DNA from: Blattamonas nauphoetae
Lineage: Eukaryota; Preaxostyla; Oxymonadida
DNA: 58,907 nucleotides
Reading direction: 5' to 3'
NCBI GenBank assembly: GCA_033064195.1
Contig: JARBJD010000405.1
Location: 1 to 58,907, forward strand
The notes below the pieces were generated by a model. That model searched no databases and was not told where the DNA came from. It saw only the letters and a program-made list of their open reading frames with translations. Below are positions 10,264 to 20,567 of the stretch, piece after piece. The position numbers were made by a program, and so were the translations under genes. Positions within the stretch are counted from its first letter, which is position 1. Each line of letters opens with the position of its first letter.

Positions 10264-10959
10264 CATCTTCACAGTTGAAGAAGCCGAGTGAGAGAAAATC
10301 AATTGTCGACAGAGTCATTGAATTGATAACTGTGTGTGACCGTTTCACCACGAGGACTGTCATTGAGCAAGTCACAACATCCCTCCAAATGATACGAAAG
10401 ATCAAAACATGTTCGCACTGTCTATCTTTCATCCTCATTTCTCTCACCTTGATGTTCTTTCAGGATTCGATGATTGTCCTCGAATGGCAATATGTACATG
10501 GAGATAAAGACAGAATTCACTCACAGTGAAACAATATACTTAAATTCTCGCTATGAATCGAATTCATCTACCATTTTCGAAAGATGGCTGATTTGCGCGA
10601 CTTTGTCTTGAGTTCTTTTCTATCCCATTTAATGAATGATGAATTGTCGATCGATATTGAAAGAAGGAAATTGGACATACCACCATCTGAATGACCATCA
10701 ACCATGCTTGACGGAGCGATAATATCACTGATTATCAGTCTCAAATTGAACTGTTGAAGATTATGGATATAGCTTGGAAGAGTGAGTAGTTCCGGATTTT
10801 GGGGACAAAATGGGTGATAAAATCGAATTTGTGACAAGAAGCTTGGATTTTGATTCAACTTTACGAAAGAAAGAGACAGAGACTTGACAGAATGAAAACT
10901 CATGGTTTGATCTTACCATCTCAGGATTAAGACATGTTCATTCGTCAAAAAGACACTTA

Positions 10960-11245
10960 TACCCAATCAATAACACTTCATAGTCCAACTGTTTGCTTGT
11001 CCAGTCTTTGTCATCTCGCCAGACCAAGGAACAGGAACTTTTCAGAAACACCTTCGGTCTCTTCAAAGAAGATTCCATTCAATGTCTTCTCGATCATCTC
11101 CGAGGTATGTTCATTTCATCTTTAACTGAACCATAATTTCGTATTTCAGGATCAGAAACAACTGTGTCTGATGAGAATGTTGGATGGTTCGAAGATGGCA
11201 TCTCTGAGCCGTTCCGATGGTATTTCATTCCCAACCGTGTTGTAT
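10960..11245 (+). pseudogene. Kinase C-lobe relic with intron
   Basis: The sequence reads PFNVFSIISE, then a 45-nt GT-AG intron (11,105-11,149), then DQKQLCLMRMLDGS. This matches the ALLMRMLDP end of the kinase at 2.8 kb. The fold's closing NPETR motif is lost, as is all of the catalytic core. A small ATG frame at 10,584 (MADLRDFVLSSFL) upstream could be a first exon of the same or another gene. The intron lies about a dozen codons before the intron position in the 2.8-kb relative. Confidence 0.45.
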
Positions 11246-11249
11246 GTCT

Positions 11250-12252
11250 CGTTTATCGTTGATTTTTTCAGCATCTGCAGAAGTGTGTCATGGACTCTCT
11301 TTTGATTATTGGTCTGTATAGGGGGTGAACTAATTCTGTCCCCGCAGGTTTTCTCTGTATCGAAGGTGTGACCAGCACTGATTTTTTCATCAATGTCTTA
11401 CACATAGCCAATTCATGTTTATGTCAGAATTTTCTATTTTTTGTGCTATAGATCTCTCAATTCAGACATTTCTGATTGTGATTTACGAATATTTTCTTCT
11501 GTGTGAAACTTCGACAGAAATACATTAACTATAGGAGTTCTTTTCAACTCTTTTCTCGTGATGTGCTCTAAAAAATGCACATAAAGAGCTCCATTCACGG
11601 TGGTCGTGGAAAAAAGAAAAGTCGATCTCTTTTCGTTCGAAGGTTGGTATAGCGTGGTCGATCATAAATATCACGTAGGAGGCCTTCTTATAATCTGAAA
11701 AAGTCCTGAAATAAGAAAATGAGACTTGAATCGAAGCCACTGTCAAGATCCACGACAATGGGGATGAAAACTCTAACCACGGTAGAAATTTCAATCTTCC
11801 ATTGAAACGTGTATTTCTTCACTATTATCCAGAAATGAAAACTGATTTTGATAAAAGAAAATCGCAATACCTTTTCCTGAGGATCGAAAGAGATAGTGAA
11901 CGAGAGGACATATGATTTCATTGAAATCGATTGTCTACAAAAAAATTGTCAAATTCTATGCATTTTGAGAGCAATTATTTGAATAATGATGAGGATAGAC
12001 ATCTAGGAATCTGTCCTGTCATCCATTGCATGGATCCTCCATTTGACTTTAATAGGATTGATCTTCGTTCGTTATTCACAAATTCGAGTTTTTTGAATCT
12101 CGATGAATCCGTTTGATCAACATTCTTTCCTGGAAAAGTGAGAATTGAAAGAGAATTGTCTGTCTGAGATCTCATTTTTCCTGAAAGTATCGAATTAAGT
12201 CGTAATGATGTAAAATGAAAACAATAATCGATGTACCGACTATGTGTAAGCT
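11250..12252. other. AT-rich stretch without a supported gene
   Basis: Frames on both strands stay below 90 codons and show no family resemblance. I see no RNA gene, repeat array or transposon end in this kilobase. Confidence 0.45.
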
Positions 12253-12485
12253 TTATACTTGTATTGTTTGTTTCATCACTTCTCCACTCATTCGAATCAG
12301 CGGGAAACCAATCGAGCGCGACGAGCTGAATGAAACATCCGAAACAATCATCGATCCAACAACAATGTCCAGCGCAGCCTCGCTCGAAAGAGAACTCTCA
12401 GAAACATCAACAGAAACATCACTCAGCGTCAGATAGTCAGGGTCCACGAAGTCATTGTTCACAATTCGGCCTCCTCCCACAAATC
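12253..12485 (-). pseudogene. Fragment of a repetitive surface-type protein, outside the left inverted repeat
   Basis: The minus frame reads GGGRIVNNDF followed by Ser/Val-rich sequence (DVSVDVSESSLSSEA, IVSDVSFSSS) down to a stop at 12,253. The style is like the Ser-rich beta-helix or pectin-lyase-like proteins common in oxymonad genomes. This is an impression, not an identification. The frame runs without a stop into the inverted repeat at 12,486, which suggests the repeat landed in or next to this gene. Confidence 0.3.
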
Positions 12486-12583
12486 GAACAAGGGTAAGTC
12501 TAGGCTCAGATCCGGAAAAGTCTAGACGCAGATCTGCAGATCGGTCTAGGCGCAGATCTCGAAGTCTACACGCAGATCTCTCT
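12486..12583 (+). repeat. Left copy of a structured inverted repeat
   Basis: Four units with consensus GTCTAGRCGCAGATCT lie at 12,498-12,513, 12,520-12,535, 12,544-12,559 and 12,564-12,579, separated by 4-8 bases. The whole unit array recurs in reverse complement at 16,918-17,017 with only a few differences. Inside the array are the palindromes AGATCT, TCTAGA and CTGCAG. No comparable array occurs elsewhere in the window. Confidence 0.9.
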
Positions 12584-12762
12584 TGTTTTGGTTCATTTCG
12601 ACTTAAAAATGTTTGCAATCAAAGAATACGACGTGAAATGTGAATTTTGTGTTGATCATTTCGCATTTTCGGCATTGCAGTTTGGAGTTGACTTCAGAGT
12701 TGATCCCACCCATGAATGTCGCTTGCTGCCGCTGCAGTATCCTCATCCCAATCACTGGCCGT

Positions 12763-15676
12763 TCAGTCTTCATCCACAGGACGTATCGCCTTGTTAATGT
12801 CCTCCATCATCGCTTTCACACTCAAACGCGGTAGACATTCCCAAGCCGAGTGATTGCGTGTCTGAAGGCGAGTTCTGAGGAAGGAATGAGATTGTTGCGG
12901 TGTCACTTGGGACACTTACACTGAACCGCGAGAGAGAAGCCGTGAAAGGAGAGGAAGAGAAGGGCGACGACGCGTTGAAGTGTCCAGTGTCGACAGCCTC
13001 AATCTCGTCAATCCCAACCAGTTCAAACGATCCCAACGTGTCGGTCTCGACCTCTTTGCCTGAGGGACGGAGTGTGGGGGACTGGCGAGAAGGCGGGCGA
13101 GGAGTGGGTCGAGGCAGGGAGGAGGATGTGGCAGCGGAGAGGAGGGAGTGTGGGAAGGGAGGTGTGTTGAAGAGAAGCTGATGCGAATCTGTCGGCGAAC
13201 AGTGCAGTTCCTCGAAGATCGGTTGCTTTGGTTCATGCGGTGGTGACTGGGTTGATTTCGGTGATTGTGCTGTAGGGACTGTCTGCTTCCCAGACGACGA
13301 CTTGTGAAGCGAATGGAAGATGGTTGGGATGCTCTGCTCAGCCTCCGAAGACTCTTCCGACGTGGCTGGCGATCGAGACATGATTTTGAGACTGATCAGG
13401 GGAGGTGTGCTGTCGGACATTGTGCTCGGACTGCCAGCCTCAAACATGAAGCGCTGGGCAGAGAGGGAGTGGTTGATGCTGCGTGGCTGAGGAGTGGTGG
13501 AGGGGAACGGGGGCATCCAACTAGTCGACGCCATCTGAAGAGAGAGGAAGGAGCGAGAGATCGACGCCGGTGAGTGTTGCGATGTTGAGAACAGCGGAGA
13601 GTCTGTCTGCCACGGCGACGATCCCCGAATGTGCGAAGGCTGGGTTGGCGGAGAATCGATTGAGACTACAGTGGCCTTCTGTGCCTTCGACTCCTCCTCT
13701 TCCGCTCTCGACTTGACGAAGAACTCCCATTCCTCTTGCCTTTGCTGCTCGGCGTCGAGTCTCGTCTGCGCGTTTCGTTGTTTGAGGTCGACGAGAAGCT
13801 GCTCTTGAATCTCGCTTGTCTTCGAACACCACTTCTCCAGATCAGCTTCGAGGGTCCCATCTTCGTCCAACGCTTCGGAGACAGCGTCGCACAGCTCGAG
13901 GATGTACTCGTCTCGACACAGCCACTCCAACACGTCAACCATCCCCACTCCCTTCACCTCAGGAAGCTCGAGAAGGGAGTTGTGGGTGAAAGAGACTGTG
14001 CGAGTGTGGGAGTGGTTGTTGATTGTTTGGACTGTTGCTACAGAATGACAATCAAATCGAGCAAGACGCCATTCGACAAAATCAAGCATGATTTCTTCCT
14101 TCCCCTTGTCCTTCAGGTTACCCACCCAGTTCTGTTCGACTCGTGCCATCTCTTCCCGAAAGCTCTGTTCCTCCAATCGCCGTTCTTCCATCCCCTCCAT
14201 CTCGATGGTCCGGACACGCTGGGCAAACTGCATCACCATGAACGGGTACACGAAGAGAAGAAGGATCCCGTGGCGTGTTTCTTCTGATGAGTGGTTTTGA
14301 GGAAGGAGGGTGAGGAGAAACTCGAGAAGGGACGAGCTCAGAGCGTGATCTGACAGACGGTGTTTCAGGAATGGAGTGAAGATGAGATAGAAGGGATTGG
14401 TTGGGGCGAATGACGGGTGGTCGAAGAGAGCGGGCGGGAGGAAGGACGACAGGTTCACCTGGTCCAGCAAAGAAAGGAGATGATGAAAATCTAATCCAGA
14501 AATTGACGGAAGTGTCATGTTTGGCGTGTTTGGGGGGAAAAATAAGGTCAAAAGAGTGTTGGACGAATGGAGGGCGGATCGAAGGTAGCGAAGAGCGGGC
14601 AAACTAAACGAGGAAGAAATGGGGATCTGTCCGAACAAAATAAGAATATGCTGGGTGAACACCGAGTTTGAGAAGAAAGAGAGGATTTGAGGGTGACTCG
14701 TGGATACCAAATGGCACGCCAGTTCACACAGTTGCTGGAGGGGGACAGAAGAAAGAGGAAATGTCGGGATCGATTCATCTTCGAGATCTGCAACACCTGT
14801 TCTGTGTTTCCATGCGTTTAGGCAGTATGAGCAATCGGTACACGGATGAAGGGACACCAGATCACGCGAGGAGATCTCGTCTGAAGATGAGGGAATACCC
14901 GCGAGTGAGAGTGTCAGGACTTCTTGGAGGGCGTGGTTGTCGGAAAGGTTGGGTTTTGGGGGAGGAAAGAGGGAGAGTTGATGGGTCAGAGGGACTGACG
15001 TGATGGGGCTGAATAGGAGCGGAATTAGGTGCTTAGTGATCAGCGAAGAAAGGGGATGGGACGCTGGTGTATTTGTCATTATGAGAAAAACCACATCAAA
15101 CAATTGTTGCGTGATTGATCTCGGTGATGCAAAGAGGATCGCGAACACGATGGTGTGCAGAGAGGGATAATTCTGGACATGTTCGTCCTGATGTGCGGTG
15201 ATAACAGCCTGTGCGTTGAACGAGAGCAACGACAGAAGCGTATTCGTGAGGGCAAGGAAAGGCGACGTCTGTTTCGGTGGTGTTGGCGTGAGGGGCGTAG
15301 AAATCTGATCTGCCTTGTCATTCTCTCGCAAATATGAAAAGAATGGTTGGCTGTTCTGTTGACTGAATTGAGTGTCAGGTGGTCGAGTGTGATGGTGTCT
15401 TGTGTTAGCGTTGGCATCTGGGATTACGATGATCTTCGTGAGGACCCTTGTTAGTTTGGAGATAACGCCGTTGTCGACAAGTTCTGTGACGACAGATTGG
15501 ATTAAATTGTCTTCCTGTCCACGGCACATGATGCAGATTTCGTCGATCAAGAGGACTGCTCGCCTCCATCCGCCAAGACGGTCCAATTCCTGTTCATCAA
15601 TCCGCTGAACAGACTCCGAGTTCTCAGAAAGCGACGAGAAGAAGGAGGATTTCCATGCCATCATCTCGCTTGGCAA
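12763..15676 (-). CDS. Large helical protein with disordered C-terminus, inside the inverted repeats
   Basis: A frame of about 950 codons. The first in-frame ATG is at 15,664, but the frame is open to a TGA further upstream and a real 5' exon is likely, perhaps within 15.7-16.06 kb. The first ~550 residues are hydrophobic helices in an ARM/HEAT-like style (RRAVLLIDEICIMC, SVVTELVDNGVISKL). Near the middle is a charged coiled coil (EEDGTLEADLEKWCSK region), then a long Ser/Pro/Thr-rich tail. A 58-nt intron at 12,862-12,919 begins with an ideal GTAAGT and keeps the frame, giving the end NKAIRPVDED and a TGA at 12,763; unspliced, the frame would end at 12,794 in TAA. I do not recognise the family. 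Nothing in it resembles a transposase, so it looks like a host gene. Confidence 0.7.
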
Positions 15677-16917
15677 TTGAGACCAGGAACGATTGGACGA
15701 GGGCGATAGATGCCTGGAAGAGAGTTTGCGTTTTCGGACACTATTCGTCCAGAATCAGCTGTTGACAGCTTCAAAATCGATGTAGATCCGCTGGTCATGT
15801 TCAGAAGGGTGATTGACTGTGTACCACCATCCATCTTCAACAGCGAGGGGTGTATGGTCTTTTCCTTGGAACCACCACTCGCAAAGCCAAAGGTGCATGT
15901 CATGAAGACCGCATTTGTTCGAACAAGCGTGTCCTTAACGATGTCTGTGTCTCCGCCTCGTCTCCTCATCCTTTGCACTCCCTCTTGTATATTCTTCGTG
16001 TTTTTCCGGCTTTTCTCATATCTGCAATGTCTCTTTGCACTGGGCAGGGAGGACAACGCGTTTGGGCCATAGTTGGTTACTCCTCACGCCTTCAGCTTCT
16101 TTCCTGGTCTGACCTCATTATGTTGTCCACAGCCTTGTAATTATGTTTATCTTTGGTTTTGGTTTCATCTTTCAGCCTTTGTTCTTCAACAGTCTTTCTC
16201 AGTCCTCGTTCACTCTCCTCCGAATTTGCATCTTTTAGATGCCCCCTTTCTCGCTCCTTCTCGCACATTTCTTCCTGCGTCATCATTTCCTGTCATCCTG
16301 GTTTCATTGTTCTTCTTTCAAGCGGGGTGTAATGTTCAGCCATGTGCGGAGGAGACTGGTTCCAGATCAAAATCGATTGAGGTGTGGAGGAAACGAGAGT
16401 GTCATCAGGATTAAGAAAGATGGGAAGGTAATGACCAGAATAATGATGAGATGCTGATGATGAAGTCAAGAGAGATATTCGAAGAAGAGAAGGGCATACG
16501 ATTGGTGAGTGAACCGTCGATTCTGATTGGAGATCCTGGAGGATGGATGAGGAGATCAGTGAGAGTGAACTTGGAGACATGAGGAGAGAGGATATCTGGT
16601 GAAATTGAATCCAGAATTTTACAGGGGCATTGGCAAACGCTGGTTGCTGGTGGAATTCAGTAGTGGAAACGATGATGATGAAAAGGAGTATGGAAAAGGA
16701 ATGGGAGAACAAACACTTGCTGGGGAGCATCCAGCCAGGTGCAGTTATTCGTTGTGCAGGCGATGAGACTTGATCAACCCAGGTTCTGATCGAGATTTGA
16801 ATCAACTGATGCAATAATGCTGTTAAGTGAAGTGAAAAGCCCAAAAACAGGATACGATGTCTATATTTAGGTTTGAGAAGATTAAAATGTGATTCAAAGT
16901 CGAAAATAACACGAAGA
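15677..16917. other. Probable upstream exons of the helical gene; strand unresolved
   Basis: On the minus strand, three protein-like pieces lie in order toward the large gene: 16,844-16,293, a charged coiled-coil piece at 16,286-16,092, and 16,056-15,661. Candidate GT-AG introns between them exist, but I could not fix boundaries with certainty. A competing + frame at 15,710-16,072 also looks protein-like (FKIDVDPLVMFRRVIDCVPP). The most economical reading is that the minus pieces are 5' exons of the helical gene. Confidence 0.3.
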
Positions 16918-17017
16918 AAGAGAGATCTGCGTGTAGACTTCGAGATCTGCGCCTAGACCGATCTGCAGATCTGCGTCTAGACTTTTTCGGATCTGAGTCT
17001 AGACCTACCCTCTTGTT
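16918..17017 (-). repeat. Right copy of the structured inverted repeat
   Basis: Reverse complement of the left copy at 12,486-12,583, with the same four-unit structure and about 95 percent identity by eye. The flanks also match briefly: GAACAAG next to the array on the outer side of both copies, here with a two-base insertion. No clear target-site duplication is visible outside the two copies. Confidence 0.9.
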
Positions 17018-17039
17018 CTCACCCTTTCATCCCTCCATC

Positions 17040-17205
17040 GCACAGACAGCCGTTCAGCTGCGTGTGTGTTTTCGGGAGGAAGGTGTGGAGGATGTGGTGG
17101 ATGCTGTTGGAGGACGGCTCGACAGGTTCTATGGCAACCGGTTTGGTCTCAACACGTATCACCGCGCTATACCGGAAAGGAGATGACTATGAGATTGGAA
17201 CGACA
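17040..17205 (+). pseudogene. C-terminal fragment of a helical-family gene
   Basis: Directly outside the right inverted repeat, the + strand reads VCFREEGVEDVVDAVGGRLDR and then RFYGNRFG before a stop. This matches the conserved end of the helical family (EGIEDVFEEKL in the gene at 4 kb). The rest of the gene is missing, cut off at or near the inverted repeat. Confidence 0.5.
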
Positions 17206-17495
17206 CTCGTCAAGTTTCTATGAAGTTGTGGCAGTGGGAAGCTGAGAGCGATGAGATTGTTCTCGGAAATCACAGGCTTTCCATTTTGTGGGAAAGCACT
17301 TCATCTTCTTCTTCGTCAACATTTTAAGTGAACAATTGGAGAATAATCAAAACAATAGAAACTCTAAAACTTGTCACTGTCTTAAAGGGGTTTCTTCACG
17401 TTGATCAAACCAAAGAGATAATCAGGGGAGACGTTCGATGAAGAATGGAGACATTTTGGTGATTTTATCAATGGGTAGATCTAATTCACAGATCC

Positions 17496-18575
17496 ATGAA
17501 AGAAGAAGCAATCACTTTACACCCGACTACTGGGACATATTCGAGTGATTCACGGGATTCACATACAATTGTCAAGCCAGAAGAAGAACCTTTCCTACAT
17601 TTCGATCCGAACTCAAAATTGTCGTTTGAGGACAAGTCGAGGATTTACAACTCGCTTGTTGCTCTTGTTAAAGCTGAATATCCATTTGACATCACCCTTA
17701 AAAGGAAGGCTATCCGATTTTTGAAGAGCCTCGAACCAAAATGGGATGAACAAGCTCTCGCAACGAAACTCGTGACTGACCTCGTACCCTCTTCAGCCGG
17801 GTCAACTTCTGGCTTTGTTACGAGCATTGTCACTCTGTTGTCGTCTCCCCACTCAACTGTGATTAAAGCAACGTTGTCTTTCCTCAACCAAACAACAAAC
17901 TCGATGAATCTAGAAATTAGATGTCGTCTCGTGGAATCAGACGTTATCACTAATATCTTATCGACTGTTCAACCACACACACGACAAATTTCGGGGAATG
18001 AAACCATACTCAACATTCCGATCACACTCATCGACAGATTTGTCGATCTGACCGGTCCATGGCCTCTCAGGAGCCTTGGCATCACAGATGCTGTTGATAA
18101 ATACACCCATCGTGAAATGATCTTTCAAAAGGTCTTGCTACCATCGTCTCCGTTTGTGACATTTCTGATCACAAATCGGTACATCCTCAAGGGAGACATG
18201 CTCGGCTTTTTCATGTCTGTATTGTGCACACTTATTGACATATGTCCATTTCATGGTCCAACATTGGAATTTGTTCTCGCATCTCCGATTGCGTTGTCCT
18301 TCTCAAGTTGTCACTCGATCGTCGAAGAATACCAGTCCATCTATAAATGTCTCTATACAATCCGCATTTCGCTCGACAAATGGAAGGAGGAAGGCCCAGA
18401 AGTGGCACAGTCTGGGAAACGGATGATGCAAGCTCTGTTTTCGGAAGGCTTCGAAGACACACTCCAACAGATGTTGAAGTACAACATGGACGGAATTCGT
18501 GGTTTGTATGTGATTTATTACAGTTGTGTAATCTCAAAAATTCTGGGAGCGAATCTAACTAAACCTGAGTTGTGA
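17496..18575 (+). CDS. Helical-family protein, first of a tandem pair
   Basis: An intact single-exon frame of 359 codons, ATG to TGA. It begins MKEEAITLHPTTGT, then the family signature FLHFDPNSKLSFEDKS, SLVALVKAEYPFD, FVTSIVTLLSSP, QKVLLPSSPFVTFLI and near the end RMMQALFSEGFEDTLQQML. The body is predicted all-helical, ARM-like, with no signal peptide or membrane span. The closest relative is the next gene downstream on the same strand, about 330 bases away. This points to a recent tandem duplication. The two diverge mainly in the C-terminal 25 residues. A cytosolic scaffold or binding role is possible but is only inferred from the fold. Confidence 0.85.
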   Translation: MKEEAITLHPTTGTYSSDSRDSHTIVKPEEEPFLHFDPNSKLSFEDKSRIYNSLVALVKAEYPFDITLKRKAIRFLKSLEPKWDEQALATKLVTDLVPSSAGSTSGFVTSIVTLLSSPHSTVIKATLSFLNQTTNSMNLEIRCRLVESDVITNILSTVQPHTRQISGNETILNIPITLIDRFVDLTGPWPLRSLGITDAVDKYTHREMIFQKVLLPSSPFVTFLITNRYILKGDMLGFFMSVLCTLIDICPFHGPTLEFVLASPIALSFSSCHSIVEEYQSIYKCLYTIRISLDKWKEEGPEVAQSGKRMMQALFSEGFEDTLQQMLKYNMDGIRGLYVIYYSCVISKILGANLTKPEL

Positions 18576-18903
18576 GATCTCAGCCCGACACTCCTCCACT
18601 CAGATTTCTTTACCTCTCTGCCACCTCAATACAAATAGTATTCAGATATTGTATTGTTGTGATTGTTTACTCATCCTATCAAATCGTCTGCCTCCTCCAA
18701 TGGAACAAAAATGGTGACGACTTGGGATTGTTCTCCAGCACACTCTCGACTCTTCACCATCCACAATTCACAATACTTGAAGTGACTACATTCGTGATTT
18801 TTGTCGGTAGGTGGATATTGATTGAGAAACTCTGTGAAAAGGTGAAGTATTCCAGACAAGTTCATTCTCGTGCCAAACAATGGGAGGATCCTCATCTTCT
18901 CGC
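18576..18903. other. Spacer between the tandem helical-family genes
   Basis: About 330 bases. An upstream ATG at 18,880 is in frame with the next gene, but the alignment to the first copy supports the start at 18,904. The spacer resembles the family 3' end in spirit (a stretch reading CPFHGPTLE-like words is absent), and I see no separate feature in it. Confidence 0.4.
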
Positions 18904-19968
18904 ATGGAGGAAGGAACAGTTGCGTTGAACTCGACCAGTGGTACCTGTTTGAATCATTCACCTGAATCTCATTTAACTGTCACATATTTGCAAGAACCTT
19001 TCCTGAATTTCGATTTGAAATCACAATTGTCTTTCGAGGACAAATCAGCCATTTACTGTTCGCTTGTTGCCCTCGTGAAAGCTGAATACCCTTTTGACAA
19101 CATCCTTCAAGACAAAGCTGCCCGATTCTTGGGGAGCCTCGAACCGCGCTTTGGCGACCACGATTCTACGGCGAAACTCGTCACCGAACTCGTTCCCTCT
19201 TCAGCCGGGTCAACTTCTGGCTTTGTTACGAGCATTCTCACTCTTTTATCATCTCCTTACTCAACAGTGATTGAAGCAACGTTTTCTTTCCTCTTCCAAG
19301 CAACCTTGCTGTCAACCCCTACAATTCGATGTCGTCTGGTGAAGCCAGATCTTGTCACCACTATCTTAGCGACTGTTCAACCCCACACACGACAAATCTC
19401 GGAAAATGAAATGATAATCAAGAATCTGATCACAACTCTCGTCATCTTGGCCGACATCGCAACCATATCATATCTCAGGCGCCACGACATCACTGCTGCA
19501 GTCGACATGTTCAACCTTCGTGAAATTGTATTTCAGAAGGTCGTGATCCCATCGTCTGCATTTGTGACGTTTCTGATCTCAAAACGGCACATCTTCTCTG
19601 GAGCCTTGCATATCTGCCTTGTGAGGTTATTGACCACACTCCTTGAAATAGGCCCATTTCATCGTCCAACATTGGATTTTGTGCTCACATCTCCAATTGT
19701 GATGGTTTTCTCAAGTAATCTCTCGTTCGTCGAAGACGAAAAACTTCTTTGGATTACTCTCAACGTCATCAACACTTCGTCGGCCGAATGGACGAAAGAA
19801 GGCCCAGAAGTGGCCCAATCTGGGAAACGGATGATGCAAGCCCTGTTTTCGGAAGGCTTCGAAGACACACTCGAACAGATATTGAAACACAAAACGGACG
19901 GTATTGTTGAAGAGTGTGGCTCCGTCTCGACATACATGGGTTCGAATGCGTATGAAGCTTCAAAGTAA
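18904..19968 (+). CDS. Helical-family protein, second of a tandem pair
   Basis: An intact frame that could start at 18,880 but more likely at 18,904, where MEEGTVALNSTSGT lines up with the start of the first copy. That gives 354 codons ending in TAA. It carries the same signatures: FLNFDLKSQLSFEDKS, SLVALVKAEYPFD, SSAGSTSGFVTSILTLL, QKVVIPSSAFVTFLIS and GKRMMQALFSEGFEDTLEQIL. Several 10-20-residue blocks are identical between the copies while the intervals differ, consistent with duplication plus conversion or selection. It is followed at once by the 3'-flank module at 19,966-20,330. Function unknown. Confidence 0.85.
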   Translation: MEEGTVALNSTSGTCLNHSPESHLTVTYLQEPFLNFDLKSQLSFEDKSAIYCSLVALVKAEYPFDNILQDKAARFLGSLEPRFGDHDSTAKLVTELVPSSAGSTSGFVTSILTLLSSPYSTVIEATFSFLFQATLLSTPTIRCRLVKPDLVTTILATVQPHTRQISENEMIIKNLITTLVILADIATISYLRRHDITAAVDMFNLREIVFQKVVIPSSAFVTFLISKRHIFSGALHICLVRLLTTLLEIGPFHRPTLDFVLTSPIVMVFSSNLSFVEDEKLLWITLNVINTSSAEWTKEGPEVAQSGKRMMQALFSEGFEDTLEQILKHKTDGIVEECGSVSTYMGSNAYEASK

Positions 19969-20330
19969 GCTCTCATCAGACGCATCGAAGCCACCTCTCT
20001 CAAAAGACTCCAACTCATTTCTGCGGACTCTCATCGGATGTTGGGAATGTGCTAATTGCTGGTGCCGACGAACAGATTCTGTGATTGCCTCCAATCGTCC
20101 AGAAATTGTCTGCTGTTTTGGTTTCGTCGTTCTCAACGCGGCTGTCTTTGACTGTCACATCGTCAACCGTCCTCTCTTCAAACAATTCCTCACAACTCTG
20201 CACGATACATTGTGACCAGATTATCTTTCCCAATATCAACTTTTGGACGATCTCAGAAACGCTTCTCATTTTTCTCGTCGAAATGGGATGCACCCCTCAT
20301 TCCCGCCTTTCCACAGCCATCCCCAATTTT
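19966..20330 (+). repeat. 3'-flank module of the helical family, copy near 20 kb
   Basis: Homologous over about 350 bases to 8,243-8,602. It starts at the stop codon of the helical-family gene. A minus frame across most of it is open in both copies (with KDSRVENDE and FWTIGG), and a + frame is open as well, so its coding status is undecided. After it, a + frame ends in a charged tail (KKEEAHSIFEERKKQRLVA) with a stop at 20,500, possibly an old exon. Confidence 0.7.
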
Positions 20331-20567
20331 TTAGAGGTATGTTCTGCTTTTTGGGGATTTGGATTGGGAAGAAAACATCACAACTGAAGAAGGAGGAAGC
20401 ACACTCGATCTTTGAAGAGCGGAAGAAACAACGACTCGTAGCCACAACCAAAGACTTTCTGACTGAAAAGATGCAGAAAACGGATGCGGATGCCATATGA
20501 TTAGGATGGGGGGCCATCAGTCGAACGATGAGGCGATCATTCCCGCTAATCGGTAAATTTCAAAGCA

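Noticed and set aside
12764-12794. Read-through past VDED into a further acidic frame in the large helical gene
   Set aside because: The next frame beyond the TGA looks protein-like, but there is no splice site or other reason to extend the gene.
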